The position numbers and the translations under genes were made by a program. 64,000 nt of DNA from Rhodospirillales bacterium. GTDB taxonomy: Bacteria > Pseudomonadota > Alphaproteobacteria > Rhodospirillales > Casp-alpha2. The stretch lies in the NCBI GenBank assembly GCA_013203955.1, contig JABMOY010000126.1, forward strand, positions 1 through 64,000. The letters are read 5' to 3'. Positions 16,674 to 26,540 of this stretch are shown here, piece by piece. Numbering within the stretch: position 1 is the first letter of the stretch; each line of letters opens with the position of its first letter. Below the pieces are notes generated by a model, which was not told the DNA's origin, searched no databases, and saw only the letters and a list, made by a program, of their open reading frames with translations.

Positions 16674-16797
16674 CGGCCAGAAAACAAAGAAAATGGGAGC
16701 CACCCTTGATCGCTGGGGAAGAATTTGTGAAGGTAGCGACGATTTCGAAGATGCCCGAAGACCGCCCTTTTTCTATTATTAAAGCGGAATAATCCCC

Positions 16798-17766
16798 ATG
16801 AGCCCTCCCATCCAGGTATTGGATATCCCGGATCATTTAAGGCCCTTCGCCGACGATGTTCTCGACGGACTGTCGAAGGCGCAGAAGGAGTTGTCGTGCA
16901 AATATTTCTACGACCAACGGGGCTCCGAACTGTTCAACGTCATCTGCGAGCTCGATGAATACTATCCGACGCGAACCGAAACCGCGTTGCTGGAAACCCA
17001 CGGGGCCGAAATCGCGGAAATCTTGGGGCCCGGGGTCTGCCTGATCGAATATGGGTGCGGGTCGCTGGTAAAAACCCGTTGCCTGTTGGATGCCATGCAA
17101 GATCCCGCCTTGTTTATCCCCATCGATATCTCGGAAGATCACTTGATCCGCTCGGCCAAGGCTCTGGCCGACGATTATCAGGATTTAAAAGTGATTCCCG
17201 TGGTTGCCGATTTCACCGACCCCGTCGAATTCCCCGAAGAGGCGAAGAAAGACTGCACCGGCAAACGGGTCGGGTTTTTCCCGGGCTCGACCATCGGCAA
17301 TTTCGAACGCGACCGCGCGGTTCAGTTCTTGAAGGTCGTGGCCGGCCAAGTCGGCGAAGGCGGCGGGCTGTTGGTCGGCGCCGATCTGAAGAAAGACGAA
17401 AACGTCCTCATCCGCGCCTATGACGATTCCGAAGGCATCACGGCGGCCTTCAATTTCAATGTCATGGAGCGTATCAACAAGGAACTGGGGGGCGATTTCG
17501 ATATATCCGGTTTCCGCCATCTGGCCCGCTATAACCGCGAGCATGGCCGGGTCGAGATGCATCTATTAAGCCTCAAGGAGCAGACGGCCAAAATCCTCGG
17601 CCGGGCTTTCCGCTTTCGGGAAGGCGAAACCATCCACACCGAGAATTCCCATAAATATACGCTTGAGGAATTCCGGGACCTGGCCCAGGCGGCCGGGTTT
17701 TCCACCGTCAAAACCTGGGTCGATGAAGATGACCTGTTTTCGGTGCATTATCTGACCGTCGATTAA
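16798..17766 (+). CDS. egtD: L-histidine N(alpha)-methyltransferase
   Basis: A 322-residue SAM-dependent methyltransferase that converts histidine to hercynine, the first step of ergothioneine synthesis. The N-terminal CKYFYDQRGSELFN, the SAM motif EYGCGSLVKT and FFPGSTIGNF are diagnostic of the EgtD family. The C-terminus ends with the expected FSVHYLTVD. The sulfoxide synthase EgtB usually sits next to egtD, but there is no egtB in this window. The next gene starts 23 bases downstream and may be co-transcribed. Confidence 0.95.
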   Translation: MSPPIQVLDIPDHLRPFADDVLDGLSKAQKELSCKYFYDQRGSELFNVICELDEYYPTRTETALLETHGAEIAEILGPGVCLIEYGCGSLVKTRCLLDAMQDPALFIPIDISEDHLIRSAKALADDYQDLKVIPVVADFTDPVEFPEEAKKDCTGKRVGFFPGSTIGNFERDRAVQFLKVVAGQVGEGGGLLVGADLKKDENVLIRAYDDSEGITAAFNFNVMERINKELGGDFDISGFRHLARYNREHGRVEMHLLSLKEQTAKILGRAFRFREGETIHTENSHKYTLEEFRDLAQAAGFSTVKTWVDEDDLFSVHYLTVD

Positions 17767-17789
17767 ACCCCGCCGCTGGAAGTCGGCCC

Positions 17790-18371
17790 ATGAAGGACCT
17801 TGATGAACTTCTATCCCGCATAAAGGATTGCACCCTTTGTGCACCCCATCTGCCGCTGGGGCCGAGGCCGATCATCCGGGCAAAGGCGACGGCCAAGATT
17901 TTGCTCATCGGCCAAGCCCCGGGCACCCGGGTTCACGAATCCGGGGTGCCCTGGGACGACCCTTCCGGCGACAGGCTGCGCCAATGGCTCGACGTGCCGA
18001 AAGACGTTTTTTATGACGAAAGCCACATCGCCATCATGCCGATGGGCTTCTGTTATCCTGGCCGCAAAGATAAAGGCGGCGATAACCCGCCCCGTCCCGA
18101 ATGCGCGCTGGAATGGCACGAGCTGGTTCTTAAGTTCGTTCCGGATGTGAAACTAACTCTCCTGATCGGGAGTTACGCCCAGAAATACTATTTGGGCAAA
18201 GCAATGAAAAAAACGATGACAGAGACGGTCCGGGCCTGGCATGAGTACCTTCCCCGGTTCCTGCCAACCCCACATCCAAGCTGGCGCAGCACAGGCTGGT
18301 TAAATAAGAACGCCTGGTTCGAAAGTGACCTGTTGCCGGAATTACGGAAAAGAGTGCGGAAAGTTCTTTAG
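17790..18371 (+). CDS. uracil-DNA glycosylase family protein
   Basis: A 193-residue member of the UDG superfamily. The catalytic-loop motif reads GQAPGTRVHESGVPWDD (from residue 41), and the C-terminal HPSWRS segment corresponds to the DNA-intercalation motif. Four cysteines (CTLC near the N-terminus, then FCYPG and PEC) could bind an iron-sulfur cluster as in family 4 enzymes, but their spacing is not a perfect match. It may excise uracil or related lesions. It lies 23 bases after egtD. Confidence 0.85.
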   Translation: MKDLDELLSRIKDCTLCAPHLPLGPRPIIRAKATAKILLIGQAPGTRVHESGVPWDDPSGDRLRQWLDVPKDVFYDESHIAIMPMGFCYPGRKDKGGDNPPRPECALEWHELVLKFVPDVKLTLLIGSYAQKYYLGKAMKKTMTETVRAWHEYLPRFLPTPHPSWRSTGWLNKNAWFESDLLPELRKRVRKVL

Positions 18372-18435
18372 AAAAAGAGAGGAATTCCTTGACTTTTTTC
18401 AATGGACTCGCCAAATATTTAAGAACAAGGTCACT

Positions 18436-18469
18436 TTATTAACCTAACTTGAATAATTTAGGTTAATAA
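18436..18469. repeat. 12-bp perfect inverted repeat upstream of the AAA ATPase gene
   Basis: TTATTAACCTAA (18436-18447) and its exact complement TTAGGTTAATAA (18458-18469) are separated by ten bases, 41 bases before the ATPase ATG in an AT-rich spacer. The arms could be an operator for a dimeric repressor or an RNA hairpin. The low GC content and the lack of a T run argue against a strong terminator. Confidence 0.8.
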
Positions 18470-18510
18470 TTTGATCTTAATTTTTAAGGCGGCTGGGGGC
18501 CCGTGGCGTC

Positions 18511-19929
18511 ATGCATTTCATTCCCGATGATGTTCTATTTCAACGTCTTGCCTTCGATAATCCCTGGTGGGCGGGCGGAACCGGTGCAAAACCCAAATTC
18601 CACGACTTTATAAAACGGGCCTACTTCTCCGCTTTTTTTTCCCGTTTCATCAATCCCATAGGCACAGAACCCCTGTTGCTGGCGGGGCCGTCGGGCGCCG
18701 GTAAAACAGTGATGATCCGCCAAGCGGTGGCACAGTTGCTGGAAACGGGGGTGGCTCCGACATCCATTTTTTATTGCTCACTGACGACGCCCAGTTACAC
18801 GGGCGCGTCCCTTGAAAGATTGTTGGATGTGTTCGCGGCCCGTTACGGCCATGGCTTGGACAGCGAAATTAACGTCTTTTTGGATGACGTCCAATACATC
18901 AAGAATTGGCAGACGACAGTGCGGGCCTTGGCCGGAAAGTGGCCAAAAGGGCGAATCGCCGTTTCGGTTTTCAGCGGCGCGACGACGGGCGGGAAAGACG
19001 ACCCGGCTTTCGTTCTGCCGCCGCTGACTTTTTTGGAATTTCTTAGGTTTCGGGGATCGGAGGAAAAGCTGTTCGGCGCCGGCGCCGGAAAGGGCAGCGC
19101 CCAAATGTCGGTGAGCCCGGAGGCGCTTAAAGCCCTGAACGCTGAATTTAACCAATACGTCAACTTTGGCGGCTTCCCGAAAGGCGTTTCACCCCAAATC
19201 GAAGACATCTCGGGGCCTGCTTTCATTCGTGACGAATTGGCGGCCAAGGTTTTGCATAAGGACCTGGCCAGCTTGGCCGGGATCAACGATATCCAGGAAC
19301 TGAACCGCCTGTTCGCCATCCTGGCGTTCAACACCGCCCGCGAGGTGACGATCGAAGAATTGACCAAAGCCGTGGGCGTCGCCAAAAACACGCTGCGCAA
19401 ATACCTGGATTACCTGGAACACGCTTTCCTGATCCGCCGCCTGCCCCGGGTCGATCGCCAGGCCAAGCCCTTCCAACGCGCCGTTGCCTTCAAGGTTTAT
19501 TTGACCGCGCCTTGTCTTTATGCCGCCTTGTTTGGGCCCGCTTCCCCGGACAGCGACGCTTTTCCCAGGCTTGCCGAAACGGCCCTGGTGTCCCAATGGC
19601 TGGGCTCAGAGGCGGTAGGAAATCTGGCATACGCCAGTTGGCGGGGCGGCACCATCGATCTGCTTTCCCTAAACCCCGCGACCGGTAAACCCGATCATGT
19701 TTTTGAAATCGATTGGCGAGACACCTATGCCGGTGGGGGAAAGGGCCCCGAAAATTTGACGGCCTTCGTCAAGGAGACCAACCCGACCGCAAGGGCCTAC
19801 ATCATGACACACACCACAGCCCGCCAAGCCACCATGTCCGGCACCGAGATCACGTTGGCGCCGCTGGCCCTCTATGCCTATTGGATGGAGCGTGCCTCAA
19901 TGCTCAGCAGTTTTGATTCTGCTGCGTAA
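18511..19929 (+). CDS. AAA ATPase with DUF4143-type C-terminal domain
   Basis: A 472-residue protein. An AAA_14-like P-loop domain occupies about residues 45-200, with Walker A GPSGAGKT (59-66) and Walker B NVFLDDVQ. A winged-helix linker (VTIEELTKAVGVAKNTLRKYLDYLEHAFLI) and a DUF4143-like C-terminal domain follow. This architecture is widespread in bacteria and archaea, often in mobile or defence-associated regions, and its cellular role is not known. It stands alone, preceded by a 12-bp inverted repeat, and converges on argG. Confidence 0.87.
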   Translation: MHFIPDDVLFQRLAFDNPWWAGGTGAKPKFHDFIKRAYFSAFFSRFINPIGTEPLLLAGPSGAGKTVMIRQAVAQLLETGVAPTSIFYCSLTTPSYTGASLERLLDVFAARYGHGLDSEINVFLDDVQYIKNWQTTVRALAGKWPKGRIAVSVFSGATTGGKDDPAFVLPPLTFLEFLRFRGSEEKLFGAGAGKGSAQMSVSPEALKALNAEFNQYVNFGGFPKGVSPQIEDISGPAFIRDELAAKVLHKDLASLAGINDIQELNRLFAILAFNTAREVTIEELTKAVGVAKNTLRKYLDYLEHAFLIRRLPRVDRQAKPFQRAVAFKVYLTAPCLYAALFGPASPDSDAFPRLAETALVSQWLGSEAVGNLAYASWRGGTIDLLSLNPATGKPDHVFEIDWRDTYAGGGKGPENLTAFVKETNPTARAYIMTHTTARQATMSGTEITLAPLALYAYWMERASMLSSFDSAA

Positions 19930-19967
19930 GGGTTTTAAGGGGCTATGCCCCCGGGTTACTTAGCGGG

Positions 19968-21176
19968 TTACTTGGCGATTTTATTGGCGAGCCTGAGGCG
20001 CAGCGCGTTGAGCTTGATAAAGCCTTCGGCGTCCCGCTGGTCATAAACCGAGTCAGCTTCGAAGGTCGCCGTTTCTTCTGAATAGATGCTTTTCGGCGAT
20101 TTCCGCCCGGTGACGATGACGTTGCCTTTATAAAGTTTCATCCGCACCGTGCCGGTAACGTTCCCCGAAGCCTTGTCGATAGCCGCCTGCATCATCTCCC
20201 TTTCGGGCGAGAACCAAAAGCCGTTGTAAACGGTTTCGGCATACCGCGGCATCATCTCGTCCTTCAAGTGCATGGCGCCACTGTCGAGGGTGATGCTTTC
20301 CATGGCCCGCCGGGCCTTGAACAGCACCGTGCCGCCGGGGGTTTCGTAAACGCCCCGGGATTTCATGCCGACGAACCTGTTTTCGACGATGTCGTCGCGC
20401 CCGATGCCGTTTTCGCCGCCAAGAACATTAAGCCTTTGCAGAAGGTCCGCCGGCCCAAGCTTCTTGCCGTCGACGGCAACCGGATCGCCGCCCTTGAATT
20501 CAATCTCGACCGTGGTCGGTCGGTCGGGCGCGGCTTCGGGGCTGAGCGAGCGCGTGAACATGTTTTCGGCCGGTTCCACCCACGGGTCTTCGAGCACCTT
20601 GCCTTCGTAGCTGATATGCAAAAGGTTGGCGTCCGTCGAATAAGGGGCTTCGCCTTCCTTGTCCTTGGGAACGGGGATCTGGTGCTTGCCGGCGTATTCG
20701 ATCAGTTTGGTGCGGCTGTTCAAATCCCATTCTCGCCACGGCGCGATGATCTTGATGTCGGGGTTGAGCGCGTAATAGCCGAGCTCAAACCGCACCTGGT
20801 CGTTGCCCTTGCCGGTCGCCCCGTGGGCAACGGCGTCGGCGCCAACTTGGGCCGCGATCTCGATCTGGCGTTTGGCGATCAACGGCCGGGCGATGGAGGT
20901 GCCGAGAAGATAGGTTCCTTCGTAAATGGCATTAGCCCGGAACATCGGAAACACGTAATCGCGAACAAATTCGTCCCGAAGGTCCTCGACGAAGATTTCC
21001 TTGATCCCCATCAGCTCGGCCTTTTCCTTGGCCTCTTCGAGCTCTTCGCCTTGCCCCAGGTCAGCGGTAAAGGTGACGACCTCGCAGCCGTAGGCGTCCT
21101 GCAGCCAGCGTAGAATGACCGAGGTATCGAGGCCGCCGGAATAAGCCAGCACGACTTTTTTAACGTCACCGCTCAT
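19968..21176 (-). CDS. argG: argininosuccinate synthase
   Basis: A 402-residue enzyme that condenses citrulline and aspartate with ATP in arginine synthesis. The ATP pyrophosphatase loop AYSGGLDTS lies at residues 11-19, and [19 protein letters not shown] and EYGVR-like segments follow in the order expected for the family. Full length. AAGGA lies eight bases upstream of the ATG. It is transcribed alone, divergent from the PLP enzyme gene 80 bases away. Confidence 0.97.
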   Translation of the reverse strand: MSGDVKKVVLAYSGGLDTSVILRWLQDAYGCEVVTFTADLGQGEELEEAKEKAELMGIKEIFVEDLRDEFVRDYVFPMFRANAIYEGTYLLGTSIARPLIAKRQIEIAAQVGADAVAHGATGKGNDQVRFELGYYALNPDIKIIAPWREWDLNSRTKLIEYAGKHQIPVPKDKEGEAPYSTDANLLHISYEGKVLEDPWVEPAENMFTRSLSPEAAPDRPTTVEIEFKGGDPVAVDGKKLGPADLLQRLNVLGGENGIGRDDIVENRFVGMKSRGVYETPGGTVLFKARRAMESITLDSGAMHLKDEMMPRYAETVYNGFWFSPEREMMQAAIDKASGNVTGTVRMKLYKGNVIVTGRKSPKSIYSEETATFEADSVYDQRDAEGFIKLNALRLRLANKIAK

Positions 21177-21259
21177 TTTCTAAATCCTTGTTAAGGCGCG
21201 CCGAGTATAGGGAAAACCGGTGCTTGAGCAAGGCTAGCGAAGTTTCTAGAGTCCATGCC

Positions 21260-22393
21260 ATGGACATCAACCACCTTTCCACGCCGACCCTTATTCTCGA
21301 CAAGGCGCGCTTGCAGCGCAATATCGATGCTATGGCCGAGCGTGTGAAAGCCCTAGGCGTGGACTTGCGTCCCCACCTGAAAACTACGAAATCCGCTGAT
21401 GTCGCCCGGCTGGCCGTTGATGGCAATTTTGGCGGCATCACCGTCGCCACCATGCGGGAAGCCGAATATTTCCTGGAAAACGGCATTACCGACATCACCT
21501 ATGCCGTCTGCATCGTGCCGTCGAAATTGGACCAGGCGCTTTCGCTGGTGGATCGTGGGGCGGACCTGAAACTCTTGACCGACAACGCCGACGTCGCCGG
21601 CGCCATCGCCGGGCACGGCGGCTTATTTAAGGTGCTGATTGAAATCGATTGCGGCGAACACCGGACAGGTGTTTTACCGGACAGCCCGGAGCTTTTGGAA
21701 ATTGCCGGCATCCTAGCTGCGGGAGAAAAAACGGAATTGGCGGGGGTTTTGACCCACGCCGGCCACACCTATGCCTGCCGCAGTAAAGACGAGATCATTG
21801 TCGTCGCCGAAGATGAAAGAGCCGCCGCCGTCCTGGCCGCGGACAGGATCAGGGAAGCCGGGCACCCATGTCCCACGGTCAGCACCGGCTCGACGCCATC
21901 AGTCATGTTCGCCCGAAATACCGACGGCGTCACCGAGGTCCGGCCCGGGGTCTATATGCTGGGGGATATGTTCCAGGTCGGCATCGGCACGCGAAGCATC
22001 GATGAAGTCGCCTTGACCGTCCTGACATCGGTCATCGCCCACCGCCGGGACGACAACCAATTGTACATCGACGCCGGCGGACTGGCCCTGTCGAAGGACC
22101 GCGCCACGGCGGCCTTCAAAGGGGATGATGATGTCGGCTATGGCTTGGTTTGCGACTTGAAGACGACAAAACCCATTGCGGGGCTCCGCGTTGCCTCGGT
22201 CCATCAGGAACATGGATTGGTGACCGGCGATCGGCCATTGCCGTTTGACGACCTGCCCGTCGGATCAAAAGTTCGGATCATGCCCAACCACGTCTGCATG
22301 ACGGCGGCGGCGTATGATTCCTATAATGTTATTGATGGCGATGGGGGTTTTGGTGAAGTGACCGCCGTCTGGGGCCGCTGCAACGGCTGGTAG
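21260..22393 (+). CDS. D-threonine aldolase / D-serine dehydratase family PLP enzyme
   Basis: A 377-residue fold-type III PLP enzyme with an alanine-racemase-like N-terminal barrel. The PLP lysine lies in RPHLKTTKS near residue 40. The C-terminal domain contains PNHVCMT, whose His and Cys bind the divalent metal in D-threonine aldolase and D-serine dehydratase. It therefore acts on a D-3-hydroxyamino acid; the exact substrate is uncertain. I start it at the ATG at 21260, since the longer frame overlaps the argG promoter region and has no homology. Confidence 0.9.
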   Translation: MDINHLSTPTLILDKARLQRNIDAMAERVKALGVDLRPHLKTTKSADVARLAVDGNFGGITVATMREAEYFLENGITDITYAVCIVPSKLDQALSLVDRGADLKLLTDNADVAGAIAGHGGLFKVLIEIDCGEHRTGVLPDSPELLEIAGILAAGEKTELAGVLTHAGHTYACRSKDEIIVVAEDERAAAVLAADRIREAGHPCPTVSTGSTPSVMFARNTDGVTEVRPGVYMLGDMFQVGIGTRSIDEVALTVLTSVIAHRRDDNQLYIDAGGLALSKDRATAAFKGDDDVGYGLVCDLKTTKPIAGLRVASVHQEHGLVTGDRPLPFDDLPVGSKVRIMPNHVCMTAAAYDSYNVIDGDGGFGEVTAVWGRCNGW

Positions 22394-22398
22394 GCGGT

Positions 22399-23052
22399 TT
22401 AGCCTTCCGCTTGAGTTTCTTGATCTTCCTCTTTTCCCGCCACCCATTCGTCCAGGTGCGGCTTCAAACCGTCAAAAGGCCGAAACCCGGCGCACAAAAG
22501 AGTCGCCTTTTCGCCGGTCCTGAGGATCACCGTCGGGAACCCCCGGACCCCCATGGTGTGAGAGCGATGAAAATCGCCCGCCGTCTCATAGGTCATCTGG
22601 CGCGACGAAAAGGCCTTGGTGAAATCGTTCGCATCGATGCCTTCATTGACCGCCAGTTCCTGTAAAATTTCGGCATTGGTAACGTCGCGGTTTTCGGCAT
22701 AAAAGGCTTTGTGAACGGCGGCCAGAAACGCAAGCGCCGCTTCCGCCTTTAGGCTGCGAACGGTAACCAGTGCCCGGCAGGCCGGCTCGGTGTCGTAGAC
22801 GAAACCGTTGCGGTTGAAAAACGACCAGTCGAAGGGCTGGCCGCTGGCTTTGTTGACGTCTTCCCAGTGGTGGCGGATTTCGCCCTTGGCCTGCTCGGTC
22901 ATGGGCTTGTCGGTCAAGGGGCGCAATCCCCCGGCGATCAAGGATATCGGGACCCTGGCGCCATATTCTTCGGCGATGGCGCCAATGGTCGGCGAAAACC
23001 CCCAGCACCAAGAACACATGGGGTCGACGACGATAATAATTTCACGGTCCAT
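22399..23052 (-). CDS. DsbA family (thioredoxin-fold) protein
   Basis: A 217-residue cytoplasmic protein without a signal peptide. CSWC at residues 13-16 forms the thioredoxin-type active site inside VVDPMCSWCWGF, and the cis-proline segment is GVRGFPTVI. It resembles FrnE-like and 2-hydroxychromene-2-carboxylate-isomerase-type members of the DsbA family, so a thiol oxidoreductase or glutathione-linked role is likely. The gene starts 15 bases after the rlmN stop and is probably co-transcribed with it. Confidence 0.9.
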   Translation of the reverse strand: MDREIIIVVDPMCSWCWGFSPTIGAIAEEYGARVPISLIAGGLRPLTDKPMTEQAKGEIRHHWEDVNKASGQPFDWSFFNRNGFVYDTEPACRALVTVRSLKAEAALAFLAAVHKAFYAENRDVTNAEILQELAVNEGIDANDFTKAFSSRQMTYETAGDFHRSHTMGVRGFPTVILRTGEKATLLCAGFRPFDGLKPHLDEWVAGKEEDQETQAEG

Positions 23053-23067
23053 GGTTTTCCCTTTGCC

Positions 23068-24171
23068 TCATGCCTCGACCGAGGCGGTTTTTTTGCGGCG
23101 CTGGCGGATGCTGTCGGATTTCAACTGTCCGCAAGCGGCCATGATGTCGCGGCCCCGGGGCACCCGTATCGGCGCGGAAAGGCCGCCTTTGTTCAAGATA
23201 TTGGAAAACCGTTTCGATTGAGCCGGCGTCGAACATTCAAAAGTCGATCCGGGCCAGGGGTTAAAGGGGATCAAATTGAACTTAGCCGGCAGGCCGCGCA
23301 CGAGGCGCAACAATTCCTTGGCGTCGGCATCGGAATCGTTAACGCCTTTCAACATAACGTATTCGAAGGTGATGCGATTGGCGTTGTTGGCGCCGGGGTA
23401 ACGGCGACAGGCACTCAGCAGTTCCTTGATCGGGTGTTTGCGGTTGATCGGCACCAACTTGTCGCGAAGCTCATCGGTGCAGGCGTGCAGGCTGACCGCC
23501 AAGTTGACCCCCAGTTCTTTTCCGCATCGTTCCATCATCGGAACAACGCCGGAAGTTGAAAGGGTAATGCGCCGTTTCGAGATCGAAATGCCTTCGGGGT
23601 CCATGATGATCTTCAAGGCCTTCGATACGTTTTCGAAATTATACAAAGGCTCCCCCATGCCCATCATGACGATGTTGGAAAGCATTCTTTCTCCCCTTGG
23701 CGACGGCCATTCGCCATAGGAATCGCGGGCCACCATCATCTGCCCGACGATTTCGCCCGATGTCAGGTTACGCACCAATTTCTGGGTGCCGGTGTGGCAA
23801 AAGGAGCAGTTCAACGTGCACCCCACCTGGGATGAAAGACACAGGGCGCCTCGGTCTTTTTCGGGGATATAGACGCATTCGGCTTCGTTGGCGTCGCCGA
23901 ACCCCAAAAGCCATTTTCGGGAACGGTCTTCGGACGTTTCCTCGCGGGTGATGACCGGTCGGGATGCGGAAAACAGCTCGGCCAATTTCGGGCGGGCGAC
24001 CTTGGACATGGTCGTCATCTTCGAAAAATCGCTTTCACCCCGATAATATATCCAATGCCAAAGTTGTTTGGCGCGGAACGGCTTTTCGCCGACGGCCGTT
24101 AATTCGGCGGCTAATTCGGTCCGATCAAGGCCGATCAGGTTTTTACGCCCCTGGGAAATAATGTCCGTCAT
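23068..24171 (-). CDS. rlmN: 23S rRNA (adenine-2503-C2)-methyltransferase
   Basis: A 367-residue radical SAM enzyme that methylates A2503 of 23S rRNA, and A37 of some tRNAs, at C2. The cluster-binding CTLNCSFC (CxxxCxxC) is intact, GMGEPLYN follows, and the second catalytic cysteine lies in FECSTPAQ near the C-terminus. The N-terminal [13 protein letters not shown] domain is typical. The ATG at 24171 is chosen over a TTG two codons earlier. No strong ribosome site is visible. It is followed by a DsbA-family gene. Confidence 0.96.
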   Translation of the reverse strand: MTDIISQGRKNLIGLDRTELAAELTAVGEKPFRAKQLWHWIYYRGESDFSKMTTMSKVARPKLAELFSASRPVITREETSEDRSRKWLLGFGDANEAECVYIPEKDRGALCLSSQVGCTLNCSFCHTGTQKLVRNLTSGEIVGQMMVARDSYGEWPSPRGERMLSNIVMMGMGEPLYNFENVSKALKIIMDPEGISISKRRITLSTSGVVPMMERCGKELGVNLAVSLHACTDELRDKLVPINRKHPIKELLSACRRYPGANNANRITFEYVMLKGVNDSDADAKELLRLVRGLPAKFNLIPFNPWPGSTFECSTPAQSKRFSNILNKGGLSAPIRVPRGRDIMAACGQLKSDSIRQRRKKTASVEA

Positions 24172-24250
24172 GGGCAAAGAGATAGGGTTTTTTTAACCAA
24201 AACGCCAAGATTATTCGGGAATTGTTCATTAACTGGTAGAATTCCGGGCC

Positions 24251-25219
24251 ATGAAACGGATTTTGTTCTTTCTGATTGCTGTGTTGTCTTTGTCCGGCTT
24301 CGGTTTTTCGCCGAAGGCTCTTGGCGCTGAAATCGATTGCGGCGCGCTGCTTGAAGCCCTGACGAGAACCGGGGAACTGCCAAGGATAAAAATAAACCCT
24401 TCGGACGCGACCGTCTCCGTGACCACATCCCGGGGAACGTGTCGCGAATCCATACAAGCATGGGGCAAACGGAAAACTCCGACGCCAAAGAAAAAAACTG
24501 CAAAACCCGCAAAACCGGCCCCAGCCACTGGATCTCAAAAACCCGTCAGAGTTCCAAAAGCTTCTCCTGCCCCAGTCCAAGTCACCCCGCGCCAGCCAAA
24601 AGCGATACCCGTTCCGTGCGATTACCACTTGAAGGAATTATGGGAACCAAAGGTAATCGACATCGAAGGCGTCAGCCATTGGCTGTCCAGAATTTTCACG
24701 ATTGATATCAATGTCGACCAAGTTGTCGATAACGTCGCTTTTACCTTTAAAGCAAAGGGCGATTTGGAACGCGTGATCAAATACTTCGCCCTTCCCGGTG
24801 AAATTCCAGGTCAATCGTACCCGGAATTAAGGCTTACCGACGATGCATTGTTCAAACGGCTTTGTTTCGGTGAAATCTTCTTCGAAAAACCGAAGTTCTT
24901 CGGCCAAAAGGCTGAACATAAATGGATAGATGTGCGAAAGCCCAATTTGGCGGGGGAAAGTGAAGCCAAGGAGAAGGGCATCCTCTATAAGGCGCCGACC
25001 AGAAAGAAAAAATGGAAACCGGTTGAGCCCCCGACGCCTTGGTGGCAATGGGCCTTGCTGGCGGGAGGGTTGATCGTTGTCGCCGCGGGTGGAACGGCCT
25101 TTGTTTTGCACCATCGTAAAAAAGCTGGCCTGAAAGAAAAAAGCGACGATGATGACGAAGAGGAAGACGACGATTTGGCCAGCGAGAAAAAAAATGATTT
25201 AAAAAAGCCTAAAAAATAA
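24251..25219 (+). CDS. exported protein with C-terminal membrane anchor, unknown function
   Basis: A 322-residue protein that I do not recognise. It has a signal peptide (residues 1-25), a first small domain with a Cys pair, and a Lys/Pro/Ala-rich linker (about 75-120). A second domain (about 125-250) starts PCDYHLKEL and contains a short helix-strand unit (VSHWLSRIFTIDINVDQVV). A membrane span (WWQWALLAGGLIVVAAGGTAFVL) precedes an acidic tail (DDDDEEEDDD) and a basic end. The bulk should lie in the periplasm, anchored with the tail inside. It precedes the SelA-like gene by 38 bases. Confidence 0.8.
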   Translation: MKRILFFLIAVLSLSGFGFSPKALGAEIDCGALLEALTRTGELPRIKINPSDATVSVTTSRGTCRESIQAWGKRKTPTPKKKTAKPAKPAPATGSQKPVRVPKASPAPVQVTPRQPKAIPVPCDYHLKELWEPKVIDIEGVSHWLSRIFTIDINVDQVVDNVAFTFKAKGDLERVIKYFALPGEIPGQSYPELRLTDDALFKRLCFGEIFFEKPKFFGQKAEHKWIDVRKPNLAGESEAKEKGILYKAPTRKKKWKPVEPPTPWWQWALLAGGLIVVAAGGTAFVLHHRKKAGLKEKSDDDDEEEDDDLASEKKNDLKKPKK

Positions 25220-25257
25220 TATTGCGGCTAAACCAAAAACAGCAGACAGAGGATAAA

Positions 25258-26520
25258 ATGTCAGAGGACCGTTTCGGTAACCCCCATGCCCCAGGCTTAC
25301 CCTATGCCCATGGTGATTTCATCCAAGGCAGCAAGGACCATCACGTAAAATTACGCCATGCGTGGAATATCATCGACCGGCGGGTAAAGGAAAAAGGCTT
25401 AAGCGCCATCTATAACCTTTCAGGCCTGGACCGGCGGTTCGAGGCACCCGCGGATGGCCTCGCCCTTCTTGATGACGAATTGGCGCCGGCACTGATGGGC
25501 GAGCGGTTGAATGAACTGGCGCTTGACCATTTTGGTGGAAACCCGGCGACTGACGAGATCATGGTTTTCAACCGCCAAACCGCCGCCGTCATGACGGCGA
25601 CGCAGGTTTTGACCAAACCGGGGGAGACGGTCATTGGCGTTTCGGCCACCGGCAGCCATCCTTGCGTCATTCGCGGGGCGAAATACGCTGGCACCGATTT
25701 CGTCGATACCTTGGGTTTTCCCCAATTTGAAAAAGCGCTCGGTGAAACCGATAACGTATCCTTGGTCTCGATGACCCGCCTAACGGTGAGCTACGAAATT
25801 CTCAGCGTCAAGGAGATCGAACGGATCGTGAAGCTTGCTCATGATGCCGGGGCCAAAGTGTTGGTCGATGACGCCGGCGGCGCCCGGGTCGGCCCAGCGG
25901 TTTTCGATCAGCCGAAAATGTTGGAACTCGGCGTCGATGTCGGCTCTACGGGGCTCGATAAATACGGCACCATCGGACCGCGCGTCGGCTTGATGGGCGG
26001 AAGGCGTGAATTGGTCGAAGAAATGCGGGCGGTGGCCTTCGAGCTGGGTGTCGAGGCTCGACCGATGCTCTATCCGGCTGTTGTCCATTCGTTAGAACAA
26101 TACGATCCCGCTCGGGTTCGGGAATTGGTTGCCACCACCAAGGAAGTGATTGCGGCGGTGAAAAAACGTCTCGGCAACCGGATCAGCGAAACCCCGGTAA
26201 TCGCTCGTCTCGATGGCGAGGATATTTTGGAAATCGCCATGGAACGTGCTGGTCTCAAGGAACGGCCGGTGAAACCCATTGAAGCCTCAGCCGGGCTTTC
26301 TATGTTGCTTCTCAGGGAATATGGGATTTTGACCGTTCATTTTGCGGGCCTGCCGCCAGGCACGTCATCGTTGTTGTTGAAATTCATGCCCCCGGAAACG
26401 GTCAAAAGTTTCGGCGGGCCTGAAAAATTCGCCGAGGCTCTTGATCGTTCCCTCGATAAATTATCCGAAGTGATTGGCGACCCTGATCGTTTTCGCGATC
26501 TTCTGTTCGGAAAAACCTGA
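25258..26520 (+). CDS. SelA-like fold-type I PLP-dependent enzyme
   Basis: A 420-residue enzyme of the aspartate aminotransferase fold. VLVDDAGGARVGPAVF provides the PLP-ring aspartate, and GSTGLDKYG provides the likely Schiff-base lysine. The pattern resembles selenocysteine synthase SelA and related enzymes, but the gene is not beside selB or selD and the N-terminal region differs, so another beta-elimination or aldol-type reaction is more likely. The ATG at 25258 with GAGGATA upstream is preferred to an earlier ATG. A stem-loop follows the stop. Confidence 0.82.
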   Translation: MSEDRFGNPHAPGLPYAHGDFIQGSKDHHVKLRHAWNIIDRRVKEKGLSAIYNLSGLDRRFEAPADGLALLDDELAPALMGERLNELALDHFGGNPATDEIMVFNRQTAAVMTATQVLTKPGETVIGVSATGSHPCVIRGAKYAGTDFVDTLGFPQFEKALGETDNVSLVSMTRLTVSYEILSVKEIERIVKLAHDAGAKVLVDDAGGARVGPAVFDQPKMLELGVDVGSTGLDKYGTIGPRVGLMGGRRELVEEMRAVAFELGVEARPMLYPAVVHSLEQYDPARVRELVATTKEVIAAVKKRLGNRISETPVIARLDGEDILEIAMERAGLKERPVKPIEASAGLSMLLLREYGILTVHFAGLPPGTSSLLLKFMPPETVKSFGGPEKFAEALDRSLDKLSEVIGDPDRFRDLLFGKT

Positions 26521-26540
26521 CAACACCCCCGCAAACAAAA

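Noticed and set aside
20268..21113. Plus-strand open frame of 281 codons opposite argG
   Set aside because: Shadow of argG, without ribosome site or recognisable motifs.
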